NCBI GenBank assembly: GCA_964557845.1
Contig: CAZLBV010000151.1
Location: 1-23,389 of the forward strand
Direction: 5' to 3'
Length of the DNA: 23,389 nucleotides
DNA from: CAZLBV01 sp964557845
GTDB taxonomy: Bacteria > Acidobacteriota > Aminicenantia > Aminicenantales > Aminicenantaceae
Shown here: positions 14,351 to 22,247 of the stretch, piece by piece
Position numbering within the stretch: position 1 is the first letter of the stretch
How the letters are laid out: every line of letters starts with the position of its first letter
The notes under the pieces: generated by a model
Databases searched by the model: none
The model's input: the letters and a program-made list of their open reading frames with translations, nothing else
Told to the model about the DNA's origin: nothing
Program-made: the position numbers and the translations under genes

Positions 14351-16462
14351 ATGATGAATAAAATTTTAAGTGTCGTTTTTATCCTGTTTATGAGTACAGG
14401 GAATGTTATCGGTCAGAAAATCAGTGAGCAAGATCTCGCCCCGCAGTTTCAGGAGTTTTTGCAAATAACCAAGTATATCATGCTGGAACAGGAAAAAGAG
14501 GTCTTCATGCAGCTGGTGTCCGATGTGGAAAGAACTGCTTTTGTGGAGACTTTCTGGAAAATGCGTGATCCCACACCCGGAACGCCTCAGAATGAATACA
14601 AAAATGAGCACCTTAGGCGGTACAATTATGCCAATAAAACCTTTGGGCGTAGCTCTGCCAGAGATGGATGGCGGACGGATCAGGGCCGGATATATATCAT
14701 CCTGGGCGAACCCACCAGCAAGGAACGTTTTTACGGTACCCTCGGCCTATATCCTTGTGAGGTATGGTATTATTATGGAGATCCATCTAAAGGTCTTCCC
14801 ACTCATTTCGGCCTTATTTTCTACCAAAAGGGAGGAGCCGGTGAATTTCGTCTATATGATCCCTTTGTAGACAGCCCTAGAGAATTAATGATACACAGCA
14901 AAGGTTTTGCTATTGAAGATTTCGAAAGTATGTATGAAAGGATCAGAGAGTTGGCCCCCACACTTTCGTTAGTCGCCTTATCTGTGATTCCCGGCGATAT
15001 TCCATATGATTTTCAACCCAGCCCTCAAAATACAATCATTTTGGCAAACATATTCGAATCTCCCAAAAAAGATGTTAACGCCTCCTACGCCACCCATTTC
15101 CTTGATTACAAAGGCATGGTCAGCACCGAATACATGACTAATTTCATCGAAAGTGATAATTATTTAGAAGTGATCACTGATCCCCTTCTAAGAATCGATT
15201 TTATTCATTTCACTATAGTTCCTCGGAGCATCTCCATTGATTATTATGAGCCCAGAGATCAGTACTTCTGCAATTATCAATTGAATGTAAGCCTGAGAAA
15301 GGGCAAAGAGGTTATTTTTCAAGATTCCCGCGACTTCCCCTTCTATTTTTCTCCTGAAGAAATAAAAAAAGTTAAGGGTAATGGTTTAGCCATTGAACAT
15401 TCTATTCCGGTCATAAGCGGCGATTACAAATTCATAGCCCTTCTGCAGAATTCGGTAGCTAAGGAGTTCAGTATCTTCGAAAGAGATATCTTCATTCCGG
15501 AACATGATGATGAACCCAGGATCATGAATCCCATGGTTGGTTATCAAATACAGGAATACAGTCAAGATCTGCACATTCCTTTCAAAGTCTTGGGGAAAAA
15601 ACTGGTTTTGGATCCTTCCAAAACTTTTGCATCTTCCGAATCTGTGACCTTGATGTTCAATTTGATCAACCTCAATAAGGAAATTTGGGTTGGTGGGGAT
15701 ATCAAAGTCAGTCTAAGGGGAATGAAACCCAATAATCCATCCATTAAAACATACAATTTTGATTTACAGAATTATCCCTATCGGAATTATCTGACCATCA
15801 CCCATACTATTCCTGCTTCGGAGCTAACTCCGGATTATTATGAGATGAATGTGATCCTTCTGGATGGAGTTGGTAACGAGGTCAGCCAGGAAAAGACCAG
15901 CTTTGTAATATCTCCGGAAACGAATATTTTCCACCCGGTGGCCAGATCAAAAGCTTTTCCTTTGGTCAATAGTTTTATGTATTTTTTCATGTTGGGGCAC
16001 CAGTATGAACAGGCTGAAGTATATGATAAGGCTGAAGCCTGCTACCAGCAAGGCTATCAAAGCAAGCCGGATTTTTACCCCGGACTGGTGGATTATGCAA
16101 ACTTTTTATTAAAAATTGGAAAGTTGCAGGATGCTCTCCTACTGGCCGAAGAATTGAAAGCGGTAAAAGATATGCAATTCCAGTATTACCTCATTACAGG
16201 GAAAGCCTATATGGGGATGGAACAGTATGAAACCGCTATTGAAAATTTAAATCAAGGTAACAAATTATATAACAGTGATGTCGGACTGCTTAATGCCCTT
16301 GGTTTTTGTTATTATAAAACCCGTAATCTCGAAGAAGCCTTAAAAGTTCTAAAGGCTTCCATAAGTCTGAATGCCAATCAAAAAGAAGTTAAGGAACTGA
16401 TCAAACAGATCGAGAAAGAAAAGGGAACGTCCTTTTATGCGAGAAGATGTTCCCTTTTATAA
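14351..16462 (+). CDS. Exported GWxTD domain protein with C-terminal TPRs
   Basis: The 703-residue protein has a signal peptide (about 1-21, ending NVIGQ). A GWxTD domain carries FWKMRDPTPGTP (68-79) and GWRTDQGRIYIILGEP (106-121). A long beta-rich middle follows, with an Ig-like stretch ending SFVIS near residue 522, then TPR-like helices from about 545 to 690 (EQAEVYDKAEACYQQGYQSK, GKAYMGMEQYETAIENLNQG, LGFCYYKTRNLEEALKVLKA). It lies 109 bases behind the GWxTD lipoprotein, so the two are probably paralogous partners. ATG at 14351 or 14354 is possible; GAGG lies about 12 bases upstream. The last dozen codons (GTSFYARRCSLL) are encoded by the terminator hairpin, which is odd. Function unknown. 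Confidence 0.8.
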   Translation: MMNKILSVVFILFMSTGNVIGQKISEQDLAPQFQEFLQITKYIMLEQEKEVFMQLVSDVERTAFVETFWKMRDPTPGTPQNEYKNEHLRRYNYANKTFGRSSARDGWRTDQGRIYIILGEPTSKERFYGTLGLYPCEVWYYYGDPSKGLPTHFGLIFYQKGGAGEFRLYDPFVDSPRELMIHSKGFAIEDFESMYERIRELAPTLSLVALSVIPGDIPYDFQPSPQNTIILANIFESPKKDVNASYATHFLDYKGMVSTEYMTNFIESDNYLEVITDPLLRIDFIHFTIVPRSISIDYYEPRDQYFCNYQLNVSLRKGKEVIFQDSRDFPFYFSPEEIKKVKGNGLAIEHSIPVISGDYKFIALLQNSVAKEFSIFERDIFIPEHDDEPRIMNPMVGYQIQEYSQDLHIPFKVLGKKLVLDPSKTFASSESVTLMFNLINLNKEIWVGGDIKVSLRGMKPNNPSIKTYNFDLQNYPYRNYLTITHTIPASELTPDYYEMNVILLDGVGNEVSQEKTSFVISPETNIFHPVARSKAFPLVNSFMYFFMLGHQYEQAEVYDKAEACYQQGYQSKPDFYPGLVDYANFLLKIGKLQDALLLAEELKAVKDMQFQYYLITGKAYMGMEQYETAIENLNQGNKLYNSDVGLLNALGFCYYKTRNLEEALKVLKASISLNANQKEVKELIKQIEKEKGTSFYARRCSLL
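16419..16458 (+). terminator. Terminator hairpin embedded in the end of the GWxTD-TPR gene
   Basis: AAAAGGGAAC (16419-16428) pairs with GTTCCCTTTT (16449-16458), 10 bp perfect with a 20-nt loop. The stop codon (16460-16462) comes only after the stem. The A and T ends make it usable from both strands, fitting its place between convergent genes. Confidence 0.7.
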
Positions 16463-16476
16463 AATTAAATTTTGCT

Positions 16477-17556
16477 TTATTTTACTTCAAATTCAATTGT
16501 CTTATTCAGCTGTTTTCCGGAAATATTATCTTTGATATCAACTGAAAAAGTATATTTTCCGGGTTCGAGATCCCTGGTTTCTTTTTTTTCGGTGGTGTTG
16601 CCTTCTTCATCTGTAGTTTTAATGATAACCGTCCGTGTGAGAGGAAGAGGCTGGCTGATCAAAGGACTCTCATACTTTTGAGGCGCATAACGGATCATTT
16701 TCTCTTCGCCTTGAACGACTTCGTAAGAGATCTCGATATTATATTTTTGGGTCTCATCAGGTTGAGCGCCAAAAATAACAAAAAAGACATCCAGGTTTTC
16801 TTTAGCTGAAAATACATGACCTAAATTAGGCACCATTTTGAGGATTGAATATACAAAGAACTCCCTATGGACTTCTGTTCTCACTTCAGGTGCAGACATC
16901 CTTTCGACACTCTTCACAAAGAAAATCGGGGTGGTTCCCAGCTCGGTGGTATAAGATAGAGCGTCAGGAAGAGTAAATTCAAAATATTGTGTTCCGATCT
17001 TTTCCAGTTTCTCGGATGCGATCGCGATGGAGAGGAGATAGTTTCCAGGGGGAAGGGGATACCCCACAGAATACATGTCTTCTTTTTCCGGTTCATAAGA
17101 GCCCCCCTCTATCTGGACTCTGACCGGAACATAGACTTCTCTGGAATATGGGCCATCCAATTGAGTGAACAGCATGAAAAGATGGCTTTGGGCCTGAAGC
17201 ATTGCCGGAACTTCCTCAAAAGATGATTGTGTTTCTTCTTTTTTTTCTTCAGTTTCAACGGCCGGAGTTAAAGGAGCATAACCCAGGTCTGCATTTTTTA
17301 CCGTAAACATAAAAATACTGTGCAGGTTTTGAGCTGCCGGAAGATAAAGATGTTCAATTATGCTGAAAGGAATATCCAGCCTTGCCTCCCTGGATTCCAT
17401 TCCCTGTTCCAGAACTGTTTTTACTTCCGGAGGAATGATTACAACATTTTTTTGTTGGGAAGACTGCTGTTCCTGCAAGGCTATTGCCGGTGCGGATAAA
17501 GCGGTAATGACAATGGCGCATGCGAGCAGGAAAAATAACAGGTTTTTTACTTTCAT
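16477..17556 (-). CDS. Exported protein of unknown function, Ig-like repeats
   Basis: I do not recognise this 359-residue family. It has a clear signal peptide (KVKNLLFFLLACAIVITALSA, likely cut near 26) and no further membrane segment. The body is beta-rich with two similar edge motifs: YPLPPGNYLLSIAI...FEFTLPD in the middle and RDLEPGKYTFSVDI...IEFEVK at the end. The same P-G-x-Y pattern closes the GWxTD lipoprotein. A low-complexity acidic linker (VETEEKKEETQSS) lies near residues 100-112. AAGGAG is well spaced before the ATG. It is the last gene of the ddl-ruvX-mltG strand, 112 bases after mltG, and converges on the GWxTD-TPR gene with a 14-base gap. Confidence 0.65.
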   Translation of the reverse strand: MKVKNLLFFLLACAIVITALSAPAIALQEQQSSQQKNVVIIPPEVKTVLEQGMESREARLDIPFSIIEHLYLPAAQNLHSIFMFTVKNADLGYAPLTPAVETEEKKEETQSSFEEVPAMLQAQSHLFMLFTQLDGPYSREVYVPVRVQIEGGSYEPEKEDMYSVGYPLPPGNYLLSIAIASEKLEKIGTQYFEFTLPDALSYTTELGTTPIFFVKSVERMSAPEVRTEVHREFFVYSILKMVPNLGHVFSAKENLDVFFVIFGAQPDETQKYNIEISYEVVQGEEKMIRYAPQKYESPLISQPLPLTRTVIIKTTDEEGNTTEKKETRDLEPGKYTFSVDIKDNISGKQLNKTIEFEVK

Positions 17557-17668
17557 TTTGCACTCCTTGAGAACGTCTATAGCGTCTCTCTCTTGGGATT
17601 TTATTTACTGGAGCTGATTATAAAACTCCACTCTAATCTATTATGATAGCAAAAACACACTTTTTTTT

Positions 17669-18682
17669 CTATCTATTTCTGTCTCTTTTTTGATAGATAT
17701 TCACGGCTGTTTGGTGTTCTTTGAAGGTGCGGCTGAATTTGTGACTTCCGTCATTCTTAGAAACAAAATAAAGATAGTCCTCATCCGCCGGATAAAGGGC
17801 AGCCTGAAGAGACTCTTTCCCAGGATTACAAATGGGGCCTGGCGGGAGACCGGGATAGACATAGGTGTTATAAGGAGAATCGAGTTTCAGGTCCCGGTAG
17901 CGAAGACGGCCGGTATAAGCGTTATCCAGTTTCAGGGCGTAGATTATGGTCGGGTCGCAGTCGAGCTTCATTCCAATCCTCAAACGGTTATGAAATGTCG
18001 CAGAGACGAGGTTTCTTTCTTCCGGAAGGGAAGTTTCCTCTTCGATTAAAGATGCCAAAATAACGATCTCCCGAATAGTAAAACCCAGATTTTTTGCCCT
18101 CTGCCGCCAATCATGATCAAAGACAGAGCTGAACTGATCAACCATAGCGGTGACCATAAATCGGGCTGTGGTGTTTTTGGGAAAATGATAGGTCTCAGGA
18201 AACAGGTACCCTTCCAAATTTAAGGCCTTGCTGTCCAGAGACAAGATGGGCCCGGGATCGCCTGATGCCTCTAAAAAGGCCTCTTTAGCTATGGCATACT
18301 CTGACTGCACATGGCCGGCCATCTCTAAGCGGGTTAATCCTTCGGGAATTGTGATGGGATAGAGGATGACCTTTCCTTCGATCAACAGCTTAAGGATCTC
18401 ATGCGATGAAAGAGGCAGCTCCAAGGAATATTCACCGGCTCGGAGATTTTTGGTTGGAAAGAATAGTCTGTAGCCCAAGAGAAATATATGTTTGTTTTTG
18501 ATCAGATCCCATTCCTCGAGAGAGCGGGCGATACTCCTGACGGAGCTTCCTTCTTTAACCTCGAAGATAACGGTTCTCTCTGTTCCTTTTTTTGCGTAGT
18601 TGAAATCGTAAACGAACCAGAGAGCAGATATGATCAGAAGAATAACCAGAAGAATCAAAAATTTTTTTAGAATTTTAATCAT
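17669..18682 (-). CDS. mltG: MltG, endolytic murein transglycosylase
   Basis: The 337-residue protein is anchored by one N-terminal helix (about 5-26). MltG cuts nascent glycan strands and ends their elongation in the periplasm. A LysM-like region (about 38-110: VIFEVKEGSSVRSIARSLEE, LRAGEYSLE) precedes the YceG/MltG catalytic domain: LEGYLFPETYHFP, then ILASLIEEET with the catalytic Glu at 214, and the late motifs DSPYNTYVYPGLPPGPICNPG and DYLYFVSKNDGSHKFSRT. ATG at 18682 is preferred to the TTG two codons upstream. The start lies just past the ruvX stop, so they are likely co-translated. Confidence 0.94.
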   Translation of the reverse strand: MIKILKKFLILLVILLIISALWFVYDFNYAKKGTERTVIFEVKEGSSVRSIARSLEEWDLIKNKHIFLLGYRLFFPTKNLRAGEYSLELPLSSHEILKLLIEGKVILYPITIPEGLTRLEMAGHVQSEYAIAKEAFLEASGDPGPILSLDSKALNLEGYLFPETYHFPKNTTARFMVTAMVDQFSSVFDHDWRQRAKNLGFTIREIVILASLIEEETSLPEERNLVSATFHNRLRIGMKLDCDPTIIYALKLDNAYTGRLRYRDLKLDSPYNTYVYPGLPPGPICNPGKESLQAALYPADEDYLYFVSKNDGSHKFSRTFKEHQTAVNIYQKRDRNR

Positions 18683-18688
18683 AAGCAA

Positions 18689-19102
18689 TCACTTTCTTAA
18701 ACTTTCAAGATAACTTGAAAGAATTATTGCAGCTGATATTTTATCTTTTGACATTTTTTTCTGCTGAATACCGGCTTTCTGCTGATAGAGTATGTGCAGG
18801 GCTTGTTTGGTAGAGAGGCGTTCATCCCAGAATATTATAGGAAGTTTTAATTCTTTTTCCAGCCAACGGGCAAAAACCTTGGTTTTGTTTGATTGAATAC
18901 CTTCTTTCCCGTCCATCTGTAGGGGTAGCCCCACCACTATTTTATCTATATCATAGGTGGCGACGAGTGTTTTGAAATAAAGCAGGTCCTCTTTTTTGCT
19001 TTTGGATTGATAATAATTCAGTGCCTGCGCTGTTACCAGAAGGGGATCACTGACCGCCAGTCCGATATGTTTCTCACCGTAATCAATACACAATATCCGC
19101 AT
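18689..19102 (-). CDS. ruvX: RuvX/YqgF, putative pre-16S rRNA nuclease
   Basis: The 137-residue RNase H-fold protein carries all family motifs: CIDYGEKHIGLAVSDP (Asp7), IVVGLPLQMDG, FWDERLST with its Asp-Glu pair, and the last acidic residue in SKDKISAAIILSSYL. The family matures the 5' end of 16S rRNA and was first described as a Holliday-junction resolvase. ATG at 19102 gives the family start; a longer frame to 19138 only adds residues antisense-free of any match and lying inside ddl. It overlaps the end of ddl by 20 bases, in an A/G-rich run that may act as ribosome site. Confidence 0.92.
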   Translation of the reverse strand: MRILCIDYGEKHIGLAVSDPLLVTAQALNYYQSKSKKEDLLYFKTLVATYDIDKIVVGLPLQMDGKEGIQSNKTKVFARWLEKELKLPIIFWDERLSTKQALHILYQQKAGIQQKKMSKDKISAAIILSSYLESLRK

Positions 19103-20156
19103 GTTCAACTTTTTTCTTCTTTTTTTTATGACGTTCAAAACCTAGTTCGATCAGTCTGTCCAGAAGCCTTGGAAAAGGAAGGCCGCTTTCATCCCAGAGT
19201 TTCGGATACATACTGATCTCGGTGAAACCAGGGATGGTGTTTATCTCATTGATGAATAATTTTTGAGTACCGGACTGAAGGAAAAAATCCACGCGGGCCA
19301 TACCGCTGCATTCTGCTGCTTTAAATGCTTCCAGGGACAGTCTTTGGATTTTCGACGTGAGATCAGGAGGGATTTTAGCCGGAATAACAAAACCGGTTTT
19401 TCCCTCAATATATTTATCCCTGTAATCATAGAATTCACGGAAAGGAATGATCTCGCCAGGTAAAGAGGATTCAGGATGTTCGTTGCCTAAGACACTGCAT
19501 TCGAATTCTCTTCCAAGGATGGCTTCTTCCACCAGGATTTTCCGGTCATATCGAAAGGCCTCATTGACAGCGGCTTTGGTGGATTCGCGGTTTTTTACTT
19601 TTGTGATTCCGACAGAAGAACCCATGTTTGCAGGTTTTACGAAGAATGGAAGATTGTAACTGTCTGCAATTGTGTTTAAAATTTCGGCTTTTTTCTCCTC
19701 CCAATCCCACTCTCTGATGGCCAGAAATCTGGCTACCGGAAGTCCATGTGCCTGGAAGAGTATTTTAGCGAAACCTTTATCCATTCCTGCGGCTGATCCC
19801 AAAACTCCTGCTCCTACAAAAGGAACATCCGCCATTTCAAGAAAGCCTTGAATTGTCCCGTCTTCTCCAAAGGGTCCGTGGAGTACAGGAAAGTATATAT
19901 CTCCGGCAGGTAAATGGGGAGGATCTTTCTCGGACCAGGGCGTAAATGAATAAAATTGATTTTGATTTAGATCGTTTAAAGAAAGTGAGGGGCTGGAAAC
20001 GACCGTCCATTTTCCCTCTTTATTTATGTAGATAGCTGATGTCTCAAATTTCTTTTTATCCAGGTTTTTATAGATTGCAGCCGCAGACCGGCAGGAAACT
20101 TCATGTTCGGCGGACCGGCCTCCGAAAAATAGGACAACCTTGATCTTCTTATGCAT
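19083..20156 (-). CDS. ddl: D-alanine--D-alanine ligase
   Basis: This 357-residue ATP-grasp enzyme makes the D-Ala-D-Ala dipeptide of peptidoglycan precursors. Seen: FGGRSAEHEVS (11-21), HGPFGEDGTIQG (93-104), FVKPANMGSSVG (172-183), the omega-loop stretch EFYDYRDKYIEG (241-252) with Tyr as in D-Ala-D-Ala rather than D-lactate ligases, and FINEINTIPGFT (301-312). The tail RHKKKKKKVEH (342-352) is unusually lysine-rich and lies where the gene runs into ruvX. It is 49 bases downstream of the four-helix-bundle-like gene. Together with mltG it forms a peptidoglycan cluster. Confidence 0.95.
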   Translation of the reverse strand: MHKKIKVVLFFGGRSAEHEVSCRSAAAIYKNLDKKKFETSAIYINKEGKWTVVSSPSLSLNDLNQNQFYSFTPWSEKDPPHLPAGDIYFPVLHGPFGEDGTIQGFLEMADVPFVGAGVLGSAAGMDKGFAKILFQAHGLPVARFLAIREWDWEEKKAEILNTIADSYNLPFFVKPANMGSSVGITKVKNRESTKAAVNEAFRYDRKILVEEAILGREFECSVLGNEHPESSLPGEIIPFREFYDYRDKYIEGKTGFVIPAKIPPDLTSKIQRLSLEAFKAAECSGMARVDFFLQSGTQKLFINEINTIPGFTEISMYPKLWDESGLPFPRLLDRLIELGFERHKKKKKKVEHADIVY

Positions 20157-20205
20157 TCTTCTTTTACGATCCTCATTTTAATGCAATTCCTGATGGTTGT
20201 CTACC

Positions 20206-20616
20206 TTATGGAATTTTACAAACTCCAGATTTTACAGCTTCTGAGTCATGTCCGTATCTGTGAAGCAGGACAGTATTAAATTCATATTTCATGGCAGTGA
20301 TCTTGTCAAGATGATCGATAAAATCGCTTTCGGAAAGATAGCCTGATTCTCTGAAAATTTTGATTTGTCCATAAAGAACAGCTGTAGTGGAATAGACCTT
20401 GTTTAAAAACTTCATGGGATCTTGGAAAACAGTTTTTTTTGTGCTCTCATTGATAAGATCGATCAAAGAAAAGACCGCCTGGATAACTCCGCGGTTCAAT
20501 TTGCTGCTGTGGGAAAAATCCCGGCTGCAGGCAAGATAAAGTAGATTATGCGCCAGTCGGATAGCTGGCTTATTATACTGGAAGCTTGTTATTACTGTTT
20601 CTTTTTTATGGCTCAT
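20206..20616 (-). CDS. Small helical protein, possibly a divergent four-helix bundle
   Basis: The protein has 136 residues. It is almost entirely predicted helical, with no signal peptide. The pattern VIQAVFSLIDLINEST, then FLNKVYSTTAVLYGQIKIFR, then ESGYLSESDFIDHLDKITAM resembles the 23S-rRNA intervening-sequence/four-helix-bundle family (S23-like), where a 'GYL/GYI' turn separates helices 3 and 4. The N-terminal 'SIxANIAEG' signature of that family is absent, so the assignment is tentative. AGGAG lies about 12 bases upstream of the ATG. It leads the ddl-ruvX-mltG strand. Confidence 0.45.
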   Translation of the reverse strand: MSHKKETVITSFQYNKPAIRLAHNLLYLACSRDFSHSSKLNRGVIQAVFSLIDLINESTKKTVFQDPMKFLNKVYSTTAVLYGQIKIFRESGYLSESDFIDHLDKITAMKYEFNTVLLHRYGHDSEAVKSGVCKIP

Positions 20617-20663
20617 CTGGATCTAATCTCCTAATAGGGAGACGAGCTGTTTTCCCTCTTTTT

Positions 20664-20752
20664 CTCATTTTTTTCATATTTTATTCGACTAATTTATTGA
20701 AATTTATGAATTTTTTTATGCGCAAACGCACCGGGAATAATGAAAAAATGAG
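20664..20752. repeat. Inverted repeat in a divergent promoter region
   Basis: CTCATTTTTTTCAT (20664-20677) pairs with ATGAAAAAATGAG (20740-20752), with one extra T. It lies just upstream of the ddl-cluster start on the minus strand. No other gene or clear promoter box was found between 20617 and the repeat at 20789. Confidence 0.4.
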
Positions 20753-20788
20753 ACGTAGCGGATGCAATTAACTAATATGCGGAACACC

Positions 20789-21044
20789 CTGGATTATTCA
20801 AGCGTCGAGGTTGCTGCCACGGCAAGGCAGAAGCCCATGAGATAGTAGCTGTCTACATCGAATGGGCTTCAACGAAGCCGGGGTAGTGAGATCGGCCGCT
20901 CCCCACCTCAGTGGGGTAAAAATTGCTGATAAAATAAAAAGGAGTTGATGCAAAACGCGACATAAATCAAGTCAATAAAAGGAGTACAATCTCCTGATGA
21001 TAACAGGGGATGATATCAATCAGCAATTTTTATGAATAATCCAG
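20789..21044 (-). repeat. Dispersed structured intergenic repeat, copy 3 (inverted)
   Basis: The terminal inverted repeats are perfect: CTGGATTATTCA (20789-20800) and TGAATAATCCAG (21033-21044). The main stem is TAAAAATTGCTGAT (20917-20930) with ATCAGCAATTTTTA (21019-21032), enclosing 88 nt. The hairpin CCCCAC-TGAG-GTGGGG follows (20901-20916). In element orientation the core hairpin is GAAGCCCAT/ATGGGCTTC, 9 bp perfect, where copy 2 has GCAGCCCAT/ATGGGCTGC. The copy fills most of the gap between two divergent genes, so it sits in or next to their promoters. Confidence 0.88.
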
Positions 21045-21126
21045 ATAAAATATAATATTTGACAGGTGCTAATGTCCTGCCTATAATTAACGTAAATTGA
21101 AAGACTATCTGGCAAGAGGTGAAACT

Positions 21127-21942
21127 GTGAAAAAAAATCTTTATATTCATTATGGAATGGTTTTACTGGGATTATTTTTTTGTTTGCTTTTTTTTGGAAA
21201 GGCCGATAGCAGCCAAATGCCATTTGTTCTGGACGGTCAAGAGTTAGAGACTCAGCAGGAGAGAGCGTACGAGGATCTGATCGATCTGATAAGCGAAACT
21301 GATCTTTACTGCTCTTTTTTCATTCTGGATAGGGACAGACCAGAAATTAAGATCATTGGGTCCGAACGCCAGGAAGAACGAGAAGTGCTAAATAATGGAG
21401 ACACAATCTATCTAAATGCAGGGGAAGCCTCCGGGATAACACCGGGTGATTTGTTCATCATATATGATATCAGTAAAGATATCCCTGGGTTTGGTCCATT
21501 AGCCCAAAAAATGGGAAGGGCTCGGGTTATGTATGTTACTGCTGAGAAAGCTAATGCGCAGATCGAGAATGCATGTGGTGATATCCGGATCGGTAATTAT
21601 CTGTCTGAATTTGAAGAAAAAGAGGGATTTGTAGGCAAGAATTTAGGTTTGGATATTCCCCCTTACTATACCAATGGTCCGGTGGGCGAGATTATTTATC
21701 TGCAAACTGATTTCGCGCAGATAGGCCCCGGATATTGGGCTCTTATTGATCTTGGCCGCAATAGAAATCTAAGTCTAGGGCAGCAGTTAATCATCTTCCG
21801 TGAAGTTGAAAAGGATGCACCCTTGAAGATCATTGCCAATGTAGTCGTCATCGATGTTCAGGAAGAGACGTCCACTATTAAAATTCTAAAGGCCAGAGAT
21901 GCGGTAGTTATCGGGGATAAAGTTCAATTAAGGCCGGAATGA
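21127..21942 (+). CDS. Exported protein with duplicated FlgT-like beta domain, function unknown
   Basis: The 271-residue protein has a signal sequence (KKNLYIHYGMVLLGLFFCLL). After a helical stretch (about 38-60), two similar beta units follow. Unit 1 (about 90-160) has GDTIYLNAGEASGITPGDLFIIYD, then GRARVMYVTAEKANAQI and GDIRIGNYL. Unit 2 (about 190-270) has GPGYWALIDLGRNRNLSLGQQLIIFRE, then ANVVVIDVQEETSTIKI and DAVVIGDKVQL. The 'x-G-I-x-x-G-D-x-F-x-I-Y' pattern recalls the C-terminal domain of FlgT and of some LysM proteins; this is fold-level resemblance only. GTG at 21127 is chosen because AGAGGTGA is well spaced upstream and the signal peptide then starts correctly; a TTG at 21097 is the longer alternative. 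Confidence 0.65.
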   Translation: MKKNLYIHYGMVLLGLFFCLLFFGKADSSQMPFVLDGQELETQQERAYEDLIDLISETDLYCSFFILDRDRPEIKIIGSERQEEREVLNNGDTIYLNAGEASGITPGDLFIIYDISKDIPGFGPLAQKMGRARVMYVTAEKANAQIENACGDIRIGNYLSEFEEKEGFVGKNLGLDIPPYYTNGPVGEIIYLQTDFAQIGPGYWALIDLGRNRNLSLGQQLIIFREVEKDAPLKIIANVVVIDVQEETSTIKILKARDAVVIGDKVQLRPE

Positions 21943-22055
21943 CCCTAATCAAGGATCTGGATTATTTTTCAACTAAAATAAAGAGAAAGTTCTGATCGGC
22001 TCTAAAAATCTGAGTAAACAGCAGGGATTATAGTTTGAGCTGGTTTAAGCTGGTA

Positions 22056-22084
22056 TTGACAGATTTTCGGGATTTTGGTAGGTT
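22056..22084 (+). promoter_or_regulatory. Probable tRNA-Gly promoter
   Basis: A perfect TTGACA (22056-22061), a 17-base spacer and TAGGTT (22079-22084) place a start near 22091, about 25 bases before the tRNA. The -10 match is weak. Confidence 0.5.
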
Positions 22085-22114
22085 ATCACAAGTATTTATC
22101 ACGGCTGAATGAGA

Positions 22115-22189
22115 GCGGGCGTAGTTCAGTGGTAGAACGTCTGCTTGCCAAGCAGAAGGTCGTGGGTTCAAGTCCCATCGCCCGCTCCA
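22115..22189 (+). tRNA. tRNA-Gly (anticodon GCC)
   Basis: The cloverleaf is complete. The acceptor stem GCGGGCG (22115-22121) pairs with CGCCCGC (22179-22185). The D arm contains AGTGGTA. The anticodon stem TCTGC/GCAGA encloses the loop TTGCCAA with anticodon GCC at 22147-22149. The T arm is CGTGG-GTTCAAG-TCCCA-like. The discriminator base is T and CCA is encoded (22187-22189). Confidence 0.97.
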
Positions 22190-22247
22190 AAACTCTCTAT
22201 TCAGTGAAAATATATTAATAGCTGCTGTTACTTTAAATTAATTTTAT

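Noticed and set aside
21957..21971. CTGGATTATTTTTCA after the 271-residue protein as a solo terminal repeat of the element
   Set aside because: It matches the element end over only nine bases before diverging and no core follows; chance in AT-rich sequence is likely.
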